NCBI RefSeq assembly: GCF_020881035.1
Contig: NZ_JAJITC010000027.1
Span: 1-39,167 of the forward strand
Direction: 5' to 3'
Source: Paraburkholderia translucens
GTDB taxonomy: Bacteria > Pseudomonadota > Gammaproteobacteria > Burkholderiales > Burkholderiaceae
DNA: 39,167 nt
Shown here: positions 26,068 to 34,109 of the stretch, one piece after another
Numbering within the stretch: the first letter of the stretch is position 1
Layout: each line of letters starts with the position of its first letter
The notes under the pieces: model-generated
The model's input: only the letters and a program-made list of their open reading frames with translations
The model's database searches: none
Told to the model about the DNA's origin: nothing
Position numbers and translations under genes: made by a program

Positions 26068-26982
26068 ATGGCTTCCGTCGACCATCTCCAGCAAGCGAAG
26101 ACAATGCCGGTGCGCCACCGGAGCGTGAGCGGATGGCTGCAAGCTACGCCGCTCACGCTGATATTCGCGCTGTTCTTCATCGTGCCGCTCGTGATCACGC
26201 TGATCGTGAGCTTCTGGGATTTCAACGAATACCAGATCATTCCGGCGTTCACGCTGAAGAACTATGCAGCGATATTCGACGGCTGCGGCTCCTTCACCGA
26301 TGTCTGCGTTACCTTCAAGACGTACTGGTCGACATTGAAGTTCTGCGCGATCGTCTGGGCCGTGACGCTGCTGCTCGGATTCACGATCGCGTACTTTCTC
26401 GCCTTTCATGTGCGCACGACCGCGATGCAGACCGTGCTATTCCTGGTCTGCACGATTCCGTTCTGGACCTCGAACGTGATCCGTATGATCTCGTGGATCC
26501 CGCTGCTCGGCCGCAACGGGCTCGTGAACCAGGCGCTGATGTCAACGCATCTCGTCGAGCGTCCAGTCGAATGGCTGCTGTATTCGAACTTCTCCGTGGT
26601 CCTCGCGTTCGTGCATCTCTATACGTTCTTCATGATCGTACCGATCTTCAATGCGATGATGCGCATCGACCGTTCGCTGCTCGATGCCGCGCGCGACGGC
26701 GGCGCGAGCGGCTGGCAGGTGATCCGCGACGTGGTGCTGCCGTTGTCGAAGACGGGCATCGTGATCGGCTCGATCTTCGTCGTCACCATCGTCATGGGTG
26801 ACTTCCTCACCGTCGGCGTGATGGGCGGGCAGCAGATCGCCTCGGTGGGCAAGATCATCCAGGTGCAGACGAGCTACCTGCAGTTTCCGGCCGCGGCGGC
26901 CAACGCGGTCATTCTGCTCGCCGTCGTGCTGATGCTCGTGTGGGCGCTGACGCGCGTCGTCGATATCAGAAAGGAGCTGTGA
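26068..26982 (+). CDS. ABC importer permease, PotB-like
   Basis: 304 residues from the ATG at 26068 with AAGGA upstream. Six transmembrane helices; the first is LTLIFALFFIVPLVITLIVSFW. The EAA loop that contacts the ATPase reads LLDAARDGGASGWQVIRDVVLPLSKTGI, near residue 215. First of the two membrane subunits; it starts 16 bases after the binding-protein gene. Confidence 0.92.
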   Translation: MASVDHLQQAKTMPVRHRSVSGWLQATPLTLIFALFFIVPLVITLIVSFWDFNEYQIIPAFTLKNYAAIFDGCGSFTDVCVTFKTYWSTLKFCAIVWAVTLLLGFTIAYFLAFHVRTTAMQTVLFLVCTIPFWTSNVIRMISWIPLLGRNGLVNQALMSTHLVERPVEWLLYSNFSVVLAFVHLYTFFMIVPIFNAMMRIDRSLLDAARDGGASGWQVIRDVVLPLSKTGIVIGSIFVVTIVMGDFLTVGVMGGQQIASVGKIIQVQTSYLQFPAAAANAVILLAVVLMLVWALTRVVDIRKEL

Positions 26983-26983
26983 C

Positions 26984-27880
26984 ATGGGCGGCACATTTGC
27001 GCATCGCGAGCATCGGCCAGCGAGCTTTTACTGGCTCGCACTCGTCTTCGGGCTGTTCGTGCTGTTTCTCTACGGCCCCGTCATCACGATTTTCATTCTG
27101 TCGTTTCAAGGCGCCGAAGGCGGTCTCACGTTTCCGATACATGGCGCATCGCTGCACTGGTTCGCAGCGTTGCGCGACGGAGTCGGCGATATCGACATCT
27201 GGGCCGCGTTCGGCCGCTCCGTGAGGCTGGCGCTCGCGGTAACCGTGCTGACCACGGTGTTCTCCGTGATGGCCGGCCTCGCGTTCAGACGGCGCTTTCG
27301 CGGCGATACCGCCGTGTTCTACGTGTCGGTCGCCAGCCTCATCATGCCGTCGATCATCGTCTCGCTCGGTATTGGCCTGACCTTTCGCCTGCTGGACACG
27401 CTCATCAAGTATCTGGCGAACGAATGGGGGTTCCAGTCGTTTGCGGACAACTGGGCCACCTCGATGGGCCTCTTCACCTCGGCGCTCGGGGCACATCTCA
27501 CGTGGACCCTGCCGTTTGGCCTGCTCGTGATGTTCGCCGTATTCAATCGCTTCAATCCCGCCTACGAAGAGGCCGCGCGCGATCTCGGCGCGTCGCCGTG
27601 GCAGTCGTTCAAGCATGTGGTGCTGCCGATCATCGGGCCTTCCGTAATCGGCGTCGGCATGTTCGGCTTCACGCTCTCCTGGGATGAGATCGCGCGCACG
27701 TCGCAAGCCATCGGCGATCAGAACACGCTCCCGCTCGAATTGCAGGGCCTGACGACCTCGGTCACGACGCCCGTGATCTACGCGCTCGGCACGATGACCA
27801 CGCTGATGTCGCTCGTGGTGACGGTTGGCGGCCTGCTGATCGCCGGATCGATCGCGAAGAGACGAAAAACGGTTGACTGA
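26984..27880 (+). CDS. ABC importer permease, PotC-like
   Basis: 298 residues; its ATG is one base after the stop of the previous permease, so the two are translationally coupled. Six hydrophobic helices starting with FYWLALVFGLFVLFLYGPVITIFIL. The EAA loop YEEAARDLGASPWQSFKHVVLPIIGPSV is near residue 190. Second membrane subunit of the importer and last gene of the operon; it converges on the truncated tetR seven bases beyond its stop. Confidence 0.92.
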   Translation: MGGTFAHREHRPASFYWLALVFGLFVLFLYGPVITIFILSFQGAEGGLTFPIHGASLHWFAALRDGVGDIDIWAAFGRSVRLALAVTVLTTVFSVMAGLAFRRRFRGDTAVFYVSVASLIMPSIIVSLGIGLTFRLLDTLIKYLANEWGFQSFADNWATSMGLFTSALGAHLTWTLPFGLLVMFAVFNRFNPAYEEAARDLGASPWQSFKHVVLPIIGPSVIGVGMFGFTLSWDEIARTSQAIGDQNTLPLELQGLTTSVTTPVIYALGTMTTLMSLVVTVGGLLIAGSIAKRRKTVD

Positions 27881-27886
27881 GGGCGC

Positions 27887-28470
27887 TCATGTCAGCTCGA
27901 GCACGCGCTCTCCGGCGAGAAAGGCGCGCACGAGCTCATGCGTCTGCGCCGTGCGATCGGTCTGCCACGACGGTGCGAGCATGTCGGTACCAAAGGTTCG
28001 CGAGAGCGCGTACGCATTCGACCTGTGGAAATACGCGAGGCTCACGAGCGTCACGTACAGATGCAGCGGGTCGATTCCCTGACGCAGCGTACCCGCCGCC
28101 TCTCCACGCCGGATCAAGGTACGAAGCTTGTCGAGCACCGGCGAGGACAGCGCCTGAATCACTTTCGACTTCTTCAGCGCTCGCGCCCGGTTCAGGTTCT
28201 CCCACGAAAGCAGGCAAAGCAGTTCCGGATGCGCGGCGAAGTGTCCTTCTGTAAAGTCGTAGAGCTGAAGAATGCCGGCGGAGGGATCGACCGTGTGCAC
28301 ATCGAGCGTCACCGCGAGCTCCGCTTCGCGCAGCCGCGCAAGCACATGTTCCGGCACTTCCACGTAGAGCGCTTCCTTGCCGCCGAAGTAGTGATAGATC
28401 ATCCGGATGTTCACCTGCGCGGGAGTCGCATGGTCTCGACGCTCGTACTTGAACTCTTTCCCAACCTTTC
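27887..28470 (-). pseudogene. TetR/RutR-like regulator lacking its 5' end
   Basis: The C-terminal effector domain is intact and resembles the YcdC/RutR C-terminal family: LYDFTEGHFAAHPELLCLLSWENLNRARALKKSKVIQALSSPVLDKLRTLIRRGEAAGTLRQGIDPLHLYVTLVSLAYFHRSNAY. Of the DNA-binding domain only the end of the recognition helix survives (VNIRMIYHYFGGKEALYVEV). The preceding residues (KVGKEFKYERRDHATPAQ) look like a shortened remnant of the first helices. Further upstream the frame runs antisense through the AtzG-like gene and is not TetR-like. No suitable start is present, so it is very likely non-functional. Convergent with the importer operon. Confidence 0.75.
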
Positions 28471-28485
28471 GTGAGCCTGGCCGCC

Positions 28486-28677
28486 ATGTCTCCCCCCTGC
28501 AACAAAGCGCTCGACGCCTATGCGGACGCCGCGCTTGCACTGATTTTCCCTGCGCTTCCCGTAGAAGCCGCCGCGCGCGCCAAGGTGCAATTCGTCCGCA
28601 TCGCGCAGCTCGCTGCGCCCGTGCTCGCCTACCCCGTCGATACGAGCGACGAACCTGCACCGGTGTATCGCCCATGA
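28486..28677 (+). CDS. AtzG/HpxX-like small subunit
   Basis: 63 residues from the ATG at 28486; a GTG 15 bases upstream is an alternative start. It contains the features of the AtzG-like (DUF4089) family: DAYADAALALIFPALPVEAAARAKVQFVRIAQLAAPVLAYPVDTSDEPAPVYRP. AtzG-type proteins bind and stabilise the AtzE-type amidase encoded next. Its TGA overlaps the amidase ATG as ATGA, the arrangement found in atzG-atzE and hpxX-hpxY pairs. The region just upstream is the truncated tetR, so no normal intergenic promoter is left. Confidence 0.85.
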   Translation: MSPPCNKALDAYADAALALIFPALPVEAAARAKVQFVRIAQLAAPVLAYPVDTSDEPAPVYRP

Positions 28678-30098
28678 CCGCACATCACGCCTTGCCGTGT
28701 GGCGCGCTCGGCATCGCCCGCGCCTACGCCGATGGTGCATTTAGCGCGCGCGAGCTGATCGAAGCGACGCTCGCCCGCATCGACGCGTACGATGCGCAGG
28801 TCAATGCGTTCACCGCGATCACACGCGACCGGGCGCTTGCTGCAGCGGATGCGCTCGATGCACGCCGCGCGCGCGGCGGCGCGTTGCCCCCGCTCGCGGG
28901 CGTGCCATTCGCCGCGAAGAATCACTTCAATATAGAAGGCATCTCGACCCTGGCCGGTTCGCGCGTACTCGCCGGCGCACCGCCCGCCACGCAGGACGCA
29001 ACACTCGTGAAGCGCCTCACCGCGCAGGGCGCGATTCTCACCGGCGCGCTCAACATGGACGAGTTCGCATACGGCTTCACAACCGAGAACCATCATGCCG
29101 GGCCGTGCCGCAATCCGCACGATCTGACGCGTTCCGCAGGCGGATCGTCGGGCGGCAGCGCGGCGGCGGTCGCGGCGGGTTTCGTGCCGGTCACGCTCGG
29201 CACGGACACGAATGGCTCGGTGCGCGTGCCAGCGTCGCTGTGCGGCGTTTTTGGCGTGAAGCCGACGTTTGGACGCCTATCGCGATACGGCACTTATCCG
29301 TTCGTCGCGAGTCTGGATCACATGGGCGCATTCGCGCGCAGCGCCGAGGATCTCACGGCGATCTACGATGCGTTGCAGTTCGCCGATCCACTCGACCCCG
29401 CATGCGCGCAGCGCGCTTTCGAATCCGCGAATACGAAGCCCGGCGCATTGCGGGTTGCGCGCCTCGGCGGCTATTTCGACGAACACGCGAACGACGACGC
29501 GCGTGATGCATCGCATACCGCGGCCGCAGCGCTGGATGCTACACGCACGATCGAGTATCCGGCTGCCGATGCGGCGCGCGGTGCGGCGTTTCTCATCACG
29601 GCGGCGGAAGGCGGCCAGTTGCACATGGAAAACTTGCGCTCGCACTATGACGATCGCGAACCTCTGTCGCGCGATCGCCTCATCGCTGGCGCACTCCTAC
29701 CCGCCGCATGGCTCGTCCAGGCGCAGCGCGTCCGTGCAGCGTTGCGGCGGCGTGTGCTCGAACTCTTCGAGCACTACGATGTGCTGATTGCGCCCGCAAC
29801 GCCAGTGGTTGCACCGCACGTCGGCGACGAGTTCATGGAGATCAACGGCGAGCGGCTCGCGGTGCGGCCCAACCTCGGCTTGCTGACACAGCCCGTGTCG
29901 TGCCTCGGCCTGCCGGTCGTTGCGGCACCCATGCGCACGAAAAACGGCTTGCCGATCGCCGTGCAGCTGATCGCGCCGCCCTGGCGCGAAGATCTCGCGT
30001 TCGAGGCGGCGCGCCGGCTCGAAGCGGAGAGCGTCGCATATTGCCCGCCTCCGCCATCGTTCGATGAGGCGCATCTGGCGTCGGGAGCGGATGCATGA
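28674..30098 (+). CDS. AtzE/HpxY family amidase
   Basis: 474 residues. Amidase-signature hydrolase with the Ser-cisSer-Lys triad visible: Lys82 in GVPFAAKNHFN, cis-Ser158 in RSAGGSSGGSAA, nucleophile Ser182 in LGTDTNGSVRVPAS. It continues with VFGVKPTFGRLSRYG and the C-terminal GLPVVAAPM and GLPIAVQLIAPPWRED. The nearest described roles are 1-carboxybiuret hydrolase (AtzE) and the oxalurate-pathway HpxY; the HpxZ neighbour favours the latter family context. Coupled by ATGA overlaps to the small subunit upstream and hpxZ downstream. Cytoplasmic, intact. Confidence 0.9.
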   Translation: MTAHHALPCGALGIARAYADGAFSARELIEATLARIDAYDAQVNAFTAITRDRALAAADALDARRARGGALPPLAGVPFAAKNHFNIEGISTLAGSRVLAGAPPATQDATLVKRLTAQGAILTGALNMDEFAYGFTTENHHAGPCRNPHDLTRSAGGSSGGSAAAVAAGFVPVTLGTDTNGSVRVPASLCGVFGVKPTFGRLSRYGTYPFVASLDHMGAFARSAEDLTAIYDALQFADPLDPACAQRAFESANTKPGALRVARLGGYFDEHANDDARDASHTAAAALDATRTIEYPAADAARGAAFLITAAEGGQLHMENLRSHYDDREPLSRDRLIAGALLPAAWLVQAQRVRAALRRRVLELFEHYDVLIAPATPVVAPHVGDEFMEINGERLAVRPNLGLLTQPVSCLGLPVVAAPMRTKNGLPIAVQLIAPPWREDLAFEAARRLEAESVAYCPPPPSFDEAHLASGADA

Positions 30099-30475
30099 AC
30101 GCGATCAACCGTCCCGATGTGCTCGCCGAAGTCGATGCGGTCTTTGATGCCTACGAGCAGGCTCTCGTCACCAACGACGTCGCCGTGCTCGACAGACTCT
30201 TCTTCGATTCTCCGAACACGCTCCGCTACGGTACGACGGAAAACCTTTACGGCTACGAGGCGATCCGCACGTTTCGCGCCGCGCGGACCGGCAAGGGCCT
30301 CGCACGCACGATGACGGCGCGCGTCGTCACGACCTATGGCGACTCGTTCGCCGTGACCAATATCGAGTTTCGGCGCGAAGGCGATTCGCGCATCGGCAGG
30401 CAGAGTCAGACATGGGTGAGGATGCCTGATGGATGGCGCGTGGTGAGCGCGCATGTTAGTTGGATGGAGGCTTGA
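30095..30475 (+). CDS. hpxZ: HpxZ, oxalurate-catabolism NTF2-like protein
   Basis: 126 residues. NTF2-like fold (DUF3225) of the HpxZ family: EVDAVFDAYEQALVTNDVAVLDRLFFDSPNTLRYGTTENLYGYEAIRTFRAAR, then VTTYGDSFAVTNIEFRR, IGRQSQTWVRMPDGWRVVSAHVSWM. In Klebsiella hpxZ follows hpxXY in the oxalurate operon; its biochemical role is not settled. Start fixed by the ATGA overlap with the amidase gene. Last gene of this three-gene operon. Confidence 0.9.
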   Translation: MNAINRPDVLAEVDAVFDAYEQALVTNDVAVLDRLFFDSPNTLRYGTTENLYGYEAIRTFRAARTGKGLARTMTARVVTTYGDSFAVTNIEFRREGDSRIGRQSQTWVRMPDGWRVVSAHVSWMEA

Positions 30476-30723
30476 AATTCACCTTGTCGCGCCTTATGGC
30501 ATGTCCGGCAGGCGCGGCAACAACGACGCGGCGATGCCGGTACGATCTGCCGTCCTCACTCGCAGGAGCCCGCTAGCGGAGTCCACCGTGGCCCGTCCAC
30601 CGGCTGTCACCCCCGATGAAAGCCGCGCCACCTTCCCGGCCACTACTTCGATACGATCCGTGCCGCGGGCATTGTCACGTTGGCTCGTCGACGACGCAAA
30701 GATCGCAGAGGACGCGTGTTCGC
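30476..30723. other. Short unassigned stretch after hpxZ
   Basis: About 250 bases. A leftward frame (IEVVAGKVARLSSGV.., ending LLPRLPDMP) has some protein-like character but no start and no family I recognise; possibly another gene fragment next to the transposase remnant. Confidence 0.3.
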
Positions 30724-30995
30724 TCAAGAGGCTGACGGATTTTGGGTGAGCTCGGTGACACGATGCCATTTGGCAAAGCGCTCAGCTTGCTGTTTTCGGT
30801 AGAGCGAAGCACGCAGCAGGTGTCGCTTGAGCGCGAAGAGCCGCCGGGTCGGGCCGAAGCTTGAAAGGAACGCCATAGCAGCTTTGCGATGTCGCGCAGG
30901 CTCAACCGAAACCTGAAGTACCAGCGCACCGCGGAACTGATGACGACTGCCGGAAAGCGATGGCCGTGATCGAGTGATTTCGTCTTTTGCATCAC
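30724..30995 (-). pseudogene. IS6-family transposase with middle deleted
   Basis: The first ~35 codons (HGHRFPAVVISSAVRWYFRFRLSLRDIAKLL) match the N-terminus of IS6-family transposases. At about 30877 they are joined, out of frame, to the last ~50 codons (AFLSSFGPTRRLFALKRHLL, RKQQAERFAKWHRVTELTQNPS) ending in TGA at 30724. Roughly the central 150 residues, including the DDE catalytic core, are absent. Terminal inverted repeats were not identified. A dead remnant marking an old insertion. Confidence 0.8.
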
Positions 30996-31081
30996 GGCAT
31001 GTTACGCGACCCGCTCAACAACGTGACAACGCCGAGCAGGGCCTTATTGCGACACTGCCGGTCTGGGTCCCGGCCACCGCG

Positions 31082-31440
31082 TCAGACCGCTTTGACGAGC
31101 GCGCAACGCCTGGCTGGGATCTCGCAGCACCTCTTGTGGAACCTTCGCGCGCCGATCAACCAGCTCCCGTGCGCTGCGCACATCGCGGCCCAGATTGACG
31201 GTGAGCGCGCCAATCAGCGCCCCTTGCTCGTCGAGGCCAAACAGTACGCAAGGCGGCGTATCGAGTTGGCCGCGCACGATCCAGTTCGGCGCCGACATGT
31301 CGCCGACGAACTGCACGTTGAACCCGCACTGGTCCGTCCAGAACCATGGCGCTGCCTGCGCGTCGGGCGAAAGGCCGAGCATGGAGCGTGCTGCCGCAAT
31401 GCCCTGATTCTGTGCGTTCTCCCACGTCTCACGACGTGGA
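31082..31440 (-). pseudogene. Ferredoxin reductase C-terminal fragment
   Basis: Leftward. About 110 residues of the C-terminal 'reductase C' region of FAD-dependent ferredoxin reductases of ring-hydroxylating systems: RRETWENAQNQGIAAARSMLG, DAQAAPWFWTDQCGFNVQFVGDM, PPCVLFGLDEQGALIGALTVN, REVVDRRA-like and DPSQALR. A frameshift in the last codons means the natural ending (ALVKAV and TGA at 31082) is in another frame. The N-terminal ~270 residues with both nucleotide-binding motifs are missing. Probably a relic of a larger aromatic-degradation cluster. Confidence 0.8.
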
Positions 31441-31527
31441 TGGCGCCATAGAGTCCAGCCTACCTCGGCTAGGCTCGAAACAGGACTTAAACCGCTGGTT
31501 AAGCGCGCCACTTCAGCTTACTGCGCA

Positions 31528-31551
31528 GCGAGACGAAGCCCTCGCTTTTTT
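31528..31551 (+). terminator. Weak terminator-like hairpin with T-run
   Basis: GCGAG pairs with CTCGC (8-base loop) and is followed by six Ts. It fits a rho-independent terminator on the + strand, but no intact + strand gene ends nearby, so it may be left over or accidental. Confidence 0.3.
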
Positions 31552-31651
31552 GGGGGCCTTCATTCATTTGAATGATGCGATGGCCTTAACTGCCGTTCGA
31601 TACTGCTCCCACGGAAAGCTCGTCGTCTCGTATCCGCAAGGGAGGCAGAAA

Positions 31652-33130
31652 ATGAAAGTCCGACGTGTGAAGGCTCCGTCGACCATTAAAAGGGCGACCT
31701 CGCTGGCAGTCATGTCCTTTTCAATTCTTGTCGCGGCGTGTGGCGGTGGCGGCAATGATAGTGGTCCAAGTGCGCCAGCCACAAACCAGACTGGCTCCCA
31801 AGGGACCACAGGGACTTCCGGCGGCACATCAACCAATGCCCAGGCGCCTGTCATCGGTACGCAACCTTCCAACAGCACCACCGCTGTTGACTCTTCAGCA
31901 AGCTTCTCCGTCACAGCCAGCGGCGCAGGCCCGCTGTCGTATCAGTGGCGACGCAACGGCGTCGCAATAGACGGCGCAACGTCCGCCTCGTACACAACGC
32001 CAGCACTTGCCGTGGCCGACGGAGATTCGAAATACGATGTCGTGGTCAGCGGCCCCGGCGGGAGCGTCACGAGTTCTCAGGCGTCCGTAAGCGTCTCGCT
32101 TCATAGTGGCATGAACCGGTTGATCGGCCAGCAGAAAACCGCGGGAGCGAGCGACGGCGACAGTGCCAGCGCGCTGTTCAACGCACCGGCCGGAACCGTT
32201 ACCGACATCAACGGGAACATCTTCGTGGCCGACGCAGGTAACTTCACCATCCGAAAGATCGACCCTACATACGCGGTGACAACGCTTGCTGGCAAACCCG
32301 GCGTGAGCGGGTTTCAGGACGGTACAGGACAAGGTGCTCTATTCGGAGGAACAGGAGAGTGGATCGACGGCCATCTACTCTCTTTGGGGAACGTACCGGT
32401 TGCGAGTGCTGATCGTACCGTGCGAGCGCCACAAAAGCTCTCGGTAGACACGGATCAGAACATTCTGTTGGCCGACGCTGCACACAATGTGCTTCGCAAG
32501 GTCACACAGGCGGGTGTTGTAACAACCTTCGCCGGTACGCCGAATACGCCGGGCACCGGCGACGGCCCAACCTCCACTGCGCTACTCAATTTGCCACTGG
32601 ACGTTGCGGCCGACGGCGCAGCCACGACTTATTTTGTGGACGTCGTGTTGCCCCCACCAACACTCGAAAATTACAGCATCCGCAAAGTGACCTCTTCCGC
32701 CCAGGGCCGGACCGTATCGAGAGCATGGACGAGCATGGTAGACGAGCCCATTTTGGACATCTCGGTCCATAACGGGACGCTCTATTTCATTTCAGGAGCG
32801 TCCGTGTCTCCCAAGTCAACGAATGGCCTGTACAAGCTCAATTCGGATGGCACTGCGACCATGATCGCGGGTGACACAGGCAGCCCTGTACCGACCCTGC
32901 CTGGGGCTCCCAGTTTTCTCGCGGCCGGAAACGACGGGATGCTCTATGTGGTGGAGAGCCCCCTTACGAAAATCTATCGCGTGAATCCGAACGGCACGGT
33001 GACCCTGCTGTTTGACTACTCGGCCACGGGCCTATCGGGAGTTCTTCGCGGGATGTCGGTTACCGCTGACGACAAGAATCTCCTGCTGACCATCGATAAC
33101 GCGCTTTTCCTGTTGCCCCTGACGAACTAG
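31652..33130 (+). CDS. Lipoprotein with Ig-like domain and NHL-type propeller
   Basis: 492 residues from the ATG at 31652 with GGGAGG upstream. The lipobox ILVAAC places the lipidated cysteine at residue 30, followed by a Gly/Thr/Ser linker. Residues about 65-149 are an immunoglobulin-like domain (PVIGTQPSNSTTAVDSSASF, YQWRRNGVAIDGATSASYTT, YDVVVSGPGGSVTSSQASV). The rest is a beta-propeller of NHL-like repeats (GTVTDINGNIFVADAGNFTIRKID, KLSVDTDQNILLADAAHNVLRKV, FLAAGNDGMLYVVESPLTKIYRVN). Such proteins are envelope-anchored binding proteins; the ligand is unknown. First of three consecutive lipoprotein genes. Confidence 0.82.
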   Translation: MKVRRVKAPSTIKRATSLAVMSFSILVAACGGGGNDSGPSAPATNQTGSQGTTGTSGGTSTNAQAPVIGTQPSNSTTAVDSSASFSVTASGAGPLSYQWRRNGVAIDGATSASYTTPALAVADGDSKYDVVVSGPGGSVTSSQASVSVSLHSGMNRLIGQQKTAGASDGDSASALFNAPAGTVTDINGNIFVADAGNFTIRKIDPTYAVTTLAGKPGVSGFQDGTGQGALFGGTGEWIDGHLLSLGNVPVASADRTVRAPQKLSVDTDQNILLADAAHNVLRKVTQAGVVTTFAGTPNTPGTGDGPTSTALLNLPLDVAADGAATTYFVDVVLPPPTLENYSIRKVTSSAQGRTVSRAWTSMVDEPILDISVHNGTLYFISGASVSPKSTNGLYKLNSDGTATMIAGDTGSPVPTLPGAPSFLAAGNDGMLYVVESPLTKIYRVNPNGTVTLLFDYSATGLSGVLRGMSVTADDKNLLLTIDNALFLLPLTN

Positions 33131-33200
33131 ACGGTCGCCGGCTGTAGAAGGCTGAACCGCCAGCGATCCCAATTCGATGGAACCACAACGGAGCTAGTAC

Positions 33201-34055
33201 ATGAAAACCGTCACTATGCTGTGCCGCGCATTGCGCGGTTGGTCAGCTATGGGGCATATGAGGCTAGTCGTGTCGCTTGCGGCCTTGTGCATGCTCGGGC
33301 TGTTGTCGGCGTGTGGAGGCAGCGGCGGCGGTGATCCGAGCGCATCGTCGAGCGCGCAGGCGTGCAACGTGAAGGGCCCGACGTGTACGGTGTCGGCATC
33401 GCCTCCGGGCACCCAGGATGCGCCGGTCGCGCCCGGAACGAAGATCACTTTGTCGGCGTCCTGTGACGCTTCGCTTACGCAGGCCGACTGGTTCACAAAT
33501 GGAAAAACGTTCGCGAATGGCAATAGTGCAATCGTGGCACCCAACGTCTCAACGAGCTACGGATTTGAGTACGGAAACTGCGCGGGCAGCAATCACACTG
33601 GCTTGGACGTGCTTGTCGCCGCAACCGGAGGTGGCGCCAATGCATCAACTGCTCCAGGCGCAACGGGAGCAGGTACGGGTGCGGTAAGCGTTGCGCCATC
33701 GAACCATGGTCAACCAGCACTGCAGTGCATTTCAACCCAGGCTAACTCGTCGGGTGGCACCGACTTTGTGAACTTGTGCAACGTTAATGTCACGATAAGT
33801 TGGTGCACACTGTATAACGATTGGACCAATTCGCAGTGTAAAGCTCGTGCGGACTCAACAAGTCCCACTGGCTATTACTACGATACCAATGCCGATACGC
33901 TTGCAACCGGTGCAATAAGCCTCGTCCTTGGCGGGTCTGTGCCCAACCAGACTGTCTGGTTCATGGCTTGCGCAAACTCCGCCCTCCCGTTTCTCACAGG
34001 CTTTAACACCTCGCAACTGGGGGCAAATTCTATTGGACAAGGCGTCTGCCATTGA
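33201..34055 (+). CDS. Lipoprotein with novel six-Cys C-terminal domain (A)
   Basis: 284 residues; GGAG lies upstream of the ATG. A long signal ends in LLSAC (lipidated Cys38). The middle (about 55-140) is an Ig-like region with its own cysteines (TCTVSASPPGTQDAPVAPGTKITLSASCD, STSYGFEYGNCAG), then a Gly/Ala/Thr linker. The C-terminal domain (about 176-283) has cysteines at 176, 193, 202, 213, 257 and 283 with a VNLCNVNVTISWC core. I do not recognise this domain, but the next gene encodes the same cysteine pattern. Starts 70 bases after the propeller lipoprotein and may be co-transcribed with it. Confidence 0.72.
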   Translation: MKTVTMLCRALRGWSAMGHMRLVVSLAALCMLGLLSACGGSGGGDPSASSSAQACNVKGPTCTVSASPPGTQDAPVAPGTKITLSASCDASLTQADWFTNGKTFANGNSAIVAPNVSTSYGFEYGNCAGSNHTGLDVLVAATGGGANASTAPGATGAGTGAVSVAPSNHGQPALQCISTQANSSGGTDFVNLCNVNVTISWCTLYNDWTNSQCKARADSTSPTGYYYDTNADTLATGAISLVLGGSVPNQTVWFMACANSALPFLTGFNTSQLGANSIGQGVCH

Positions 34056-34109
34056 GCGTTCTAGTGACTGCGGAGCAATGTGCGGAAGAACTCCTTTGGA
34101 GGTGCCAGA

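Noticed and set aside
24816..26252. A 478-residue leftward open frame opposite the binding-protein gene
   Set aside because: It is the antisense shadow of a strongly supported Tat-exported binding protein; histidine/arginine-rich composition without motifs is typical of GC-rich antisense frames.
31528..31551. The T-run hairpin as evidence for a missing + strand gene ending near 31.5 kb
   Set aside because: No coding sequence precedes it on the + strand; the region upstream is the ferredoxin reductase remnant on the other strand.
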